A stretch of DNA of 64,000 bases from Thermothielavioides terrestris NRRL 8126. Taxonomy: Eukaryota; Ascomycota; Sordariomycetes; Sordariales; Chaetomiaceae. The stretch covers positions 5,270,001 through 5,334,000 of the forward strand of contig NC_016457.1 in the NCBI RefSeq assembly GCF_000226115.1. The letters run 5' to 3'. The notes beneath the pieces are model-generated. The model saw only the letters and a list, made by a program, of their open reading frames with translations. It had not been told where the DNA came from and ran no database searches. This document shows, one piece after another, positions 57,840 through 64,000 of this stretch. Position 1 is the stretch's first letter. Each line of letters begins with the position of its first letter. Both the position numbers and the translations under genes were made by a program.

Positions 57840-58977
57840 ATGCCACCCCGCGACAGTCTGACCGGCGCGGCCGTGACGGCCCAGCTCGCATTGCCGCTGC
57901 GCACCACATCATGGCGCCGCCCGCCCTTCCACGCCTCGCCGCGCTGCCGCCTTATCGGCAGCACCGCAGACAACCCCGTCAACCACTACGAGACCCTCAA
58001 CGTCCGCCCTGATGCCACCGTGGCAGAGATTAAGAAGTAAGTACTGCCCCCGCGCCTCCCCGCCTCCCGGCTCCTCCCCTCCCCTCCCGCAACTAAACCC
58101 AACGAACCCAACAACAAAAAGATCCTTCTACCTCCTCTCCAAGCGCCACCACCCCGACCACAACCCGACCGACCCGCACGCGCCGTCCCGCTTCATGCGC
58201 ATCAGCGAAGCCTACGCGACGCTCTCGCACGCCGACCGCCGCGCCCGCTACGACCGCGAGGTGCTGCCGCGCCTGAACCCGAGCCCGCGGTACCAGCACC
58301 ACCAGCGCCCAAACGGGTCCTCCTACCACAGCACGAGCGGCCCCGCCGGCGGCCGTCCCGCGTCCGACCTGAGCCGGCGCCGCGGCACCTACCAGGGCCC
58401 GCCGCCCAGCTTCTTCCGCTCGGGCGGGTGGGGCGCGCACGGCGCGAAGCGCCGGCAGGCGCACGAGGAGAGCACCGGGTTCTCCGCCGCCGGGTTCGCC
58501 AGCGGCGGCGGCGCACACCCCCCACCCCCACCACCACCCCCACGCTCACACCCGCCGCCACCACCACCACCGCCCGGAGGGGCCAGCGGCTTCAGCGGCG
58601 GCGCGGGCGGGATGGGCCCCGGGCAGGACCCGTTCGGGCACCAGGGGGAGGTGCCGCACTTCGACCGGGAGGCGCACGAGCGGGCGCAGCGGCGCGGGGA
58701 CGAGCGGCGGGCGCAGCGGCGGGCGCAGCAGATGGGCGTGGACCTGGACCAGCCGGAGTCGGCGACCAACATGAGCTTCTTCGCGGTGGCCGCCATCCTG
58801 GCGGTCGTCGTCATCGTGCCGTTTCTGGCGTCGGGGTTTTGGGGTGCCAGGGTGGTAGGTCCTGGTGGCGGGGGGCATGCTCGGGCTGTGGAGAGGGAGA
58901 GGGAAAGGGAGAGGGAGAGGGAGAGGGAGAAAGAGCGTCAGAAGGCAAAGAACGTCAGATCACAGACAACACAATAG
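57840..58977 (+). CDS. Membrane-anchored J-domain protein, probably mitochondrial
   Basis: Exons 57840-58036 and 58122-58977 (GTAAGT, branch CTAA, acceptor AAAAG) give 350 residues. The Arg-rich N-terminus (LPLRTTSWRRPPFHASPRCR) is a likely presequence. The J-domain runs from NHYETLNVRPDATVAEIKKS through YLLSKRHHPDHNPTD (HPD at 76-78) to FMRISEAYATLSHADRRARY. Then come Gly/Pro/His low-complexity stretches including poly-Pro, a charged helix, one transmembrane segment (MSFFAVAAILAVVVIVPFLA) and a C-terminal Glu/Arg alternating repeat. This layout fits a J-protein that recruits Hsp70 to a mitochondrial membrane; it is not a Tim14 or Jac1 orthologue. It forms a divergent pair with MAP2. Confidence 0.85.
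58891..58930 (+). repeat. GAGAGG-type coding repeat (Glu-Arg alternation)
   Basis: Purine repeat units encode alternating Glu and Arg at the end of the J-protein, a pattern that gives a very charged, probably helical tail. Confidence 0.85.
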
Positions 58978-59225
58978 TTTGGTACCATCTTTTTTTTCGG
59001 GCGCAACAGCCGGCTCGGTGTGGGGTCAATGGATGGTCACGTCGGTTATACAGACACAATCGCGAGCAATTAGCATTTACAGCTGCCTTGGGGGAGTCTA
59101 CTGTACAGTGCAGCATGTCTTCTGCTACCGAGCGCTTGTCCCGTGTCCATGCGGTCGCCGACCCTGCATCACGAGCTCCACTCCGTCGCCCGAACCCCGA
59201 CACCCCATTACTGGGCGCCAGCGTC

Positions 59226-60632
59226 TTACGACTCGAAGGTGAAGCTGGTGCCGACCTGGTTTGCTGCCGTTAGCATTAATTACTTGGGGATCTCAGAGGG
59301 AATAGATCTCACCTTGTGGGTGGCCTGGTCGAGCTTCTGGGTGTCGAACGAAGCGCCGACGCCGAGGGTGACTCCCTCGCGGAGGAGGACGTTGTAGGCG
59401 ACGGCAGCGACACCGCGGTCGTTGATCTTGGCCTGTTCACCCTTCAGTCAGCAATCCGATCCGGGCTCCCGCACGCAAAATGCATGGCCACCAGCTCTGG
59501 CTGGACGTGCTGCAAAAAGAAGAAACACACCTTGACGAAGGAGACGGGGTCCAGGCGGTACTTGGCGGCGACCTCGAGGCCGACCGTGTTGCCGCTCTTG
59601 GAGTTCCAGGTGGCCTTGGAGCCGGCCTCGACCTGGCTGTTGACCTTGTGGTAGTAGCTGGCGGAGAAGACGCTCAGGTTGTCGGTCGCCGTGATGGCGG
59701 CGCTGTAGGTCGGGGCCTGGTAGCCGATGGCGGCGCTGTAGCCAGTGACCTTGGCCTTCTGGACGTCGTAGCCGGCCGAGGCGCCGGCGAGGAAGCCCTC
59801 GTGGCCGACAATGGCGTCGATGCTGGCGGTGGGGCCCTTGAGCAGGTCGAAGAAGGCGCGGCCGTGGAAGTTGCTCTGCTTGAAGTGCAGGTTGAACTTG
59901 GCGCCGCGGGCCTGGGTGGCCGGGAGGAAGCTGAAGATACCCTCGGCCTTGAGGCCCTTGGCCAGGTTGTCCGCAAACTCGATCTTGGTCTCGAGCATGT
60001 TGGCCGTGTTCCACGTCTGCGTGAGGGTCAAGCCTGCGCGATGCCACAGCATTAGCACGTTCGTCGGTCCGCCTGCACGAGCCGCCACCATCCACTAGAC
60101 AGGTGCGTCAAGGAGCAGCGGTCCACGGATCGGGCCAAGCTCGGCACGCCACCAGCGCATAGCCGGCCGCGGCCTCCAGCTGCGTCGAGACCGCGCCAGC
60201 GCCCAGACCATGTCTAGATATGCAGAATCGATCGATTTACCATTGGGCTTGTCAGTGTATTTCCCCTCGATCTGGTCCAAGACGGCAGGTTAGCATCGCG
60301 ATCGCAGCTGTTATTAGCGCGTCGAGCCAAGGTGCGCACGACGTACCGTGCCGCTGGTAACGCTGTCGTGGCCGCTCTTGCCAGTGACCTTGAAGGCAAC
60401 GTTGTTCGGGGTGTTGCTCTTGACCTCGAGGGTGCCGGCGGAGAGGTGGTAGAAGTCCTTGTTGAGGAGCTGGAAAGCGCAGAGTCAGTGAACTGTTGAT
60501 GGTCGCGCAGCCCGTCGGGGAGGGAGCTCGGGAGAAATGCCGCTTCTCGGCCGAGCGCAAGCTTCAGGGAGCTCCAATTGCACGTACGTCATTCGCCGCC
60601 TTGGCGATATCCGAGAAAGCCGGGACAGACAT
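59226..60632 (-). CDS. por1: Mitochondrial outer-membrane porin (VDAC)
   Basis: Six minus-strand exons (60632-60588, 60469-60347, 60271-60241, 60033-59531, 59432-59313, 59255-59226) give 283 residues, the size of Neurospora porin. It forms the 19-stranded beta-barrel that passes ATP, ADP and small metabolites across the outer membrane. Visible parts are the N-terminal helix MSVPAFSDIAKAANDLLNKD, strands such as TLEVKSNTPNNVAFKVTGKS and EGKYTDKPNGLTLTQTWNTA, then FNLHFKQSNFHGRAFFDLLK, VEAGSKATWNSKSGNTVGLE, VSFVKAKINDRGVAAVAYNV, and the final strand KVGTSFTFES. Exon 3 is only 31 nt. All introns use GT/AG. Confidence 0.97.
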
Positions 60633-61488
60633 GTTGGCGGTGGCGCGGGGGATCGATGCGCTGAGAGGAATAGATGTGGTTGTTGTGGTGGAAGATGGTT
60701 GTAAATGGACAGACCTGAGCGCGATGTCATGCGATGGGGGTAGTTGTTTTGTTGGGAAGGACGGGACACTCCGAGAAATTTCTCGGTGCGCTGTGATTGG
60801 TCCCTCGGCTACAGTTGTCCATGCAGAGTTGCTGGCGTCCATTCACACCACGGCGCTGTGACACACGTGGGCCTGCCAATGGAAATGGTGTAATGCGCTT
60901 GAAAGTCTGACCCTAACCCTTCAGGGCCAAGGAACGGGATGCCGCCGATCGTTTGCTTCTCTCGGTGTTCTCGGCAGTTAAACCAGAAATCATTGAGTTC
61001 AGGAACGACCTAGTTAGATCATGCCAACTTATCACTGGGATATGAAAGTGACTTTAGTATGCTAGTGGATCTTAGTTGAAGTTCAAATATGCCTTGGATC
61101 CCCTTTCACGCCCTCCAGCCTGAGCTCCACTGGCCAATTTGGGCCCCTCCAGGTTGTCATGCATTCATGCTCAAACAGCTAGGAAGTAACACCACAACCC
61201 CAAAGGTAAGGTCCCTTTGATGCAGAATTGATCCGTACCTGGACTCAATGCCCAGCTCGAAATGCCCTTTGCTATCGCGCTGCCATCCTGCAGTTCCCAT
61301 TACGTGCGTTTCACCAAGACGAAACAACAAACTGTCTTTCCCATTCAGCCACGAGCCGTCCGAGAGACCGGCACTTTTGAATTCAGATATCGAAGGTAAT
61401 ACAGCCCTATCGCGCCCAGCCCGGACAAAGCGCCCACCCACGATAGACCATGCTATGTACAAATCATCAAACGCCGTTGCTCTCAGCC
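60633..61488. other. Intergenic region upstream of porin
   Basis: The porin promoter and 3' flank of asparagine synthetase, both on the minus strand. A CCCTAACCCT telomere-like motif lies at 60911-60920, about 280 nt upstream of the porin ATG. No coding signal is seen. Confidence 0.5.
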
Positions 61489-63841
61489 TTAAGCATCGGC
61501 GTACTTGGCCTTGTGGATCGGAATCGCTCTGCAGACTCAGGTTAGCGCCGTCCGTGCTGCAACCCTCCAACCAAAGAACCCCATCCATGACTTCGCTAGC
61601 ACTCACCTGCCGCTGGGGTCGGTCTGCTTCGACCACTTGGGCGTCCACCTCATGACGGTCGAGGCGCACGACGGCGGGAAGTGCTCGTCGAACATCAGGC
61701 GGTACCAGTACCTGTATCGGGCCCGTCAGCTTTCTCCCGCTCCACACAGTTACGTTCACGGGAAACTGCAAAAAGAGAACATACGCCTCCTTGGTGTCCG
61801 GGATGTCGCTGCCCCACTCGGGCTTGGGGTTCTTCATCATCTCGTCCGTGACGTGCTTCTCGGCCTGGTCCTTGAGCGCGTCGATCCAGCCGTAGCCGAC
61901 GCCGTCCGAGAACTGCTCCTTCTGCCGCCAGAGGATCTGGTCCGGCAGGTACGGCTGCGCGCCGGGCTCGTCCGACGTGTCGAACGCCTTCCGGAGGATG
62001 TACTTCTCGATGCGCTCGTTCGTGATCATCTTCTCCTGGGGGTCGATGTTCATGGCGACCTCGAGGAACTGCGAGGGAGTAACGAGTTAGCCCCCCTCCG
62101 CTGCGACGTGCCAGCATTGATTGTAATTTGCATTTTTTTTTTCTTTTTTTCCTGGTTCGCTCACTCACCTCCTTGTCCAAGAACGGCACACGGGCCTCCA
62201 GGCCCCAGGCCGAGGTCGACTTGTTGGCGCGCAGGCAGTCGGCCAGATGCAGGTTCTTCACCCGGCGCACGCACTCCTCGTGGAAGGCCGCCTTGTCGGG
62301 CGCGCCGTGGAAGTACAGGTAGCCGCCGAAGATCTCGTCGCTGCCCTCGCCGCTGAGAACCATCTTGATGCCCATGGCCTTGATCTTACGCGAGAGCAGG
62401 TACATGGGCGTCGAGGCGCGGATCGTCGTCACGTCGTATGTCTCGAGGTGGTAGATGACGTCCGACAGCGCGTTGAGGCCGTCCTCGATGGTGAAGGTCA
62501 TGACGTGGTGCTTGGTGCCCAAGAACTTGGCCACCTCCAGCGCGGCCTTGTTGTCGGGCGAGCCCGGCAGGCCGATCGAGAAGGAGTTGAGCTGGGGGAG
62601 GAAGGTCATGGTCGAGAGGTTGTTCTCGTCGTCGATGCCGACGAGCCCCTCGCCTTTGTCAGGGTCGACCGTCTCCTCGGCGCTGCCGTTGGCCGCCTCG
62701 GCCAGCTTCTTGATCCTCAGGGTCTCCCGCTGCGCGATGGAGGCGACCAGGCTGGAGTCTAGGCCGCCGCTGAGCAGGACGCCATAGGGAACCTCGGCCA
62801 TGAGCCGTTTCCTCACCGCCTTCTCGAGCGTCTCCCGCAGCAGCTTCAGGTCCGCGGGCTTCTGCGGGATCTTCTGGCCGTCCCACCAGGTCGGCTGGAA
62901 ATACCGGGTCCGCTCGCCGGTCGCACTGTCGTAGACGTGTCCGGGCGGGAAGGACTCGATCTTGTCGCAGACGGGGTGCAGAGACTTGAGCTCCGAGGCG
63001 AAGTAGACCGTGCCGGGCTGCTCGGACGACCAGCCCTGGTAGAGGGTCGTGATGCCGATCGGGTCGCGGGCGGCGATCGTGCGGTCAAGCTTCTTGTCGT
63101 ACAGCACGAAGGAGAACATGCCATCGAGATACTTGGGCACGTCAATGCCGTGTTCCATGTACTGGCGCGCAAAGTGTCAGCCTCATTCCCAAGCCTCTCG
63201 CCCCGCGGTTTACCCTTCCTCCCAGCCCGGGCGCGCTCACCAGAGGAATCACGACTTCGCAGTCGGACGTCGTCTTGAAGTGGTAGGGCTCTTTCAAGTT
63301 CTTCCGGATCAGACGGTGGTTGTAGATCTCGCCATTGACGGCGAGGATAATGCTCTCATCGGCATTGGTGAGTGGCTGAGCTCCGCTCTCTGCTTTGATG
63401 TGAGAAGGTGCCTTGGAGGAGGCAACGAGCACGGAGCGGGACCCACCAACGCCGACGATGCTGAGCCGTTCATGGCACAGAACTGCGAGCTGGTCAGCGA
63501 TGTGTCTCTCCCTCTGCGTGTTGGGGATTTGGCTCAAGAAACGGAGTTCTTTTCAGCCCGGGTCCAATTCCATACTCGTGTTGTGACAAGTGACGCTGCC
63601 GCCTGCAATAGGGGTTGCCGCATGTGTCAGCGCTTTTTGTCGTTGTGTTCATCTGTTTATCTTGTGTGACTCAACGGGGGTACAGGCAAGACGCACTCCA
63701 ATCAGGCCCCCGATGCCGGATCCTGCAAGATAAGCCAAGTCAATTGCGCCGTCCGCTTCGCGAGTTCGGGGCCAATTCGGAGTCACATACGCCTTTGAGA
63801 GCTTTAGAGCCGTCGGCTTGAATTTGACCACGTCTGGGTGG
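61489..63841 (-). CDS. ASN1: Asparagine synthetase (glutamine-hydrolysing), first exon outside window
   Basis: Nine minus-strand exons are seen: 63841-63791, 63722-63697, 63602-63576, 63482-63447, 63389-63241, 63161-62169, 62068-61785, 61711-61607 and 61528-61489. The N-terminal exon with MCGIF (nucleophile Cys2) is not between 63842 and 64000, so it must lie beyond the edge. The enzyme makes Asn from Asp, Gln and ATP in the cytosol. The glutaminase part has [59 protein letters not shown] (EIYNH). The synthetase part has [20 protein letters not shown], the PP-loop [49 protein letters not shown] and [20 protein letters not shown]. Three consecutive exons are 26, 27 and 36 nt. Confidence 0.95.
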
Positions 63842-64000
63842 CTGTTGGCCGTGTTAGTGGAGCATTGGGTGCAAAATTGACGTCGCGCTGAGACGCTGGG
63901 CGGCGAGGAGGGGCACGATGCTTGTGTGGATGGCGGGGCAGAAATGTTGCCCCTCCATCAGCTCCATCAGGGGGCACGGCGCAAGCCACGCAGCGCCCTC

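Noticed and set aside
59448..60095. Second 215-codon minus-strand frame overlapping porin exon 4
   Set aside because: The +1 frame has Arg/Gln/Pro shadow composition, whereas the annotated frame gives clear porin strands.

Overview
The window is nuclear DNA from a filamentous ascomycete, most likely a Sordariomycete close to the Sordariales/Chaetomiaceae. Four things point there: GC-rich coding sequence; short introns (about 50 to 120 nt) with GTRNGT donors, CTRAC/CTGAC branch points and YAG acceptors; fungal-specific proteins (a FluG-type amidohydrolase/glutamine-synthetase fusion, Dfg5/Dcw1-type GH76, SAT4-type rhodopsin domain); and a porin of exactly 283 residues. Nothing is bacterial: I saw no operons, ribosome binding sites, CRISPR, IS elements, rRNA or convincing tRNA. 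Most gene models here were assembled by hand from splice sites and reading-frame continuity.

Layout, left to right. 1-1794: 3' part of the NMD helicase UPF1. 2.7-4.5 kb: two broken genes head to head, a GMC oxidoreductase C-terminus (-) and a SAT4-family membrane protein C-terminus (+). 5.7-11.1 kb: AhpC/TSA-like redox protein, multipass membrane protein, coiled-coil nuclear-type protein. 11.5-12.9 kb: branched-chain aminotransferase (-). 15.1-17.4 kb: large disordered protein. 18.3-19.9 kb: conserved fungal protein (-). 21.0-22.5 kb: phosphoethanolamine cytidylyltransferase ECT1. 23.8-25.0 kb: mRNA-export factor RAE1. 25.7-26.5 kb: putative mitochondrial protein (-). 28.6-30.1 kb: acyl-CoA:6-APA acyltransferase-like protein. 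30.8-32.8 kb: UbiB/ADCK1-type mitochondrial kinase. 33.4-35.8 kb: 2OG-Fe(II) oxygenase and MYND protein. 36.1-37.7 kb: GPI-anchored GH76 mannanase (-). 39.4-42.1 kb: FluG-like fusion. 42.4-43.8 kb: ERV41 (-). 45.0-45.2 kb: 91-aa small protein. 47.3-50.1 kb: 856-aa disordered protein with an eIF4E-binding-like motif. 50.9-51.9 kb: P-loop kinase (-). 52.4-53.5 kb: small helical-repeat-like protein. 54.3-54.9 kb: UPS2/PRELI protein (-). 55.9-57.4 kb: methionine aminopeptidase 2 (-). 57.8-59.0 kb: membrane-anchored J-protein. 59.2-60.6 kb: mitochondrial porin (-). 61.5-63.8 kb and beyond: asparagine synthetase (-), whose first exon lies past the right edge.

Most genes are housekeeping and are not arranged as one pathway. 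Themes that recur are mitochondrial membrane and lipid biology (ECT1, the ADCK1-type kinase, UPS2, the J-protein, porin), nitrogen metabolism (BCAT, FluG-like, asparagine synthetase) and RNA/translation control (UPF1, RAE1, the eIF4E-binding candidate). I did not find a clearly new multi-gene system. The most unusual items are the two abutting truncated genes near 3.5 kb, an acyltransferase-family protein that seems to lack its nucleophilic cysteine, a likely new eIF4E-binding protein, and a 9-mer (TACGGARTA) that recurs in intergenic DNA.
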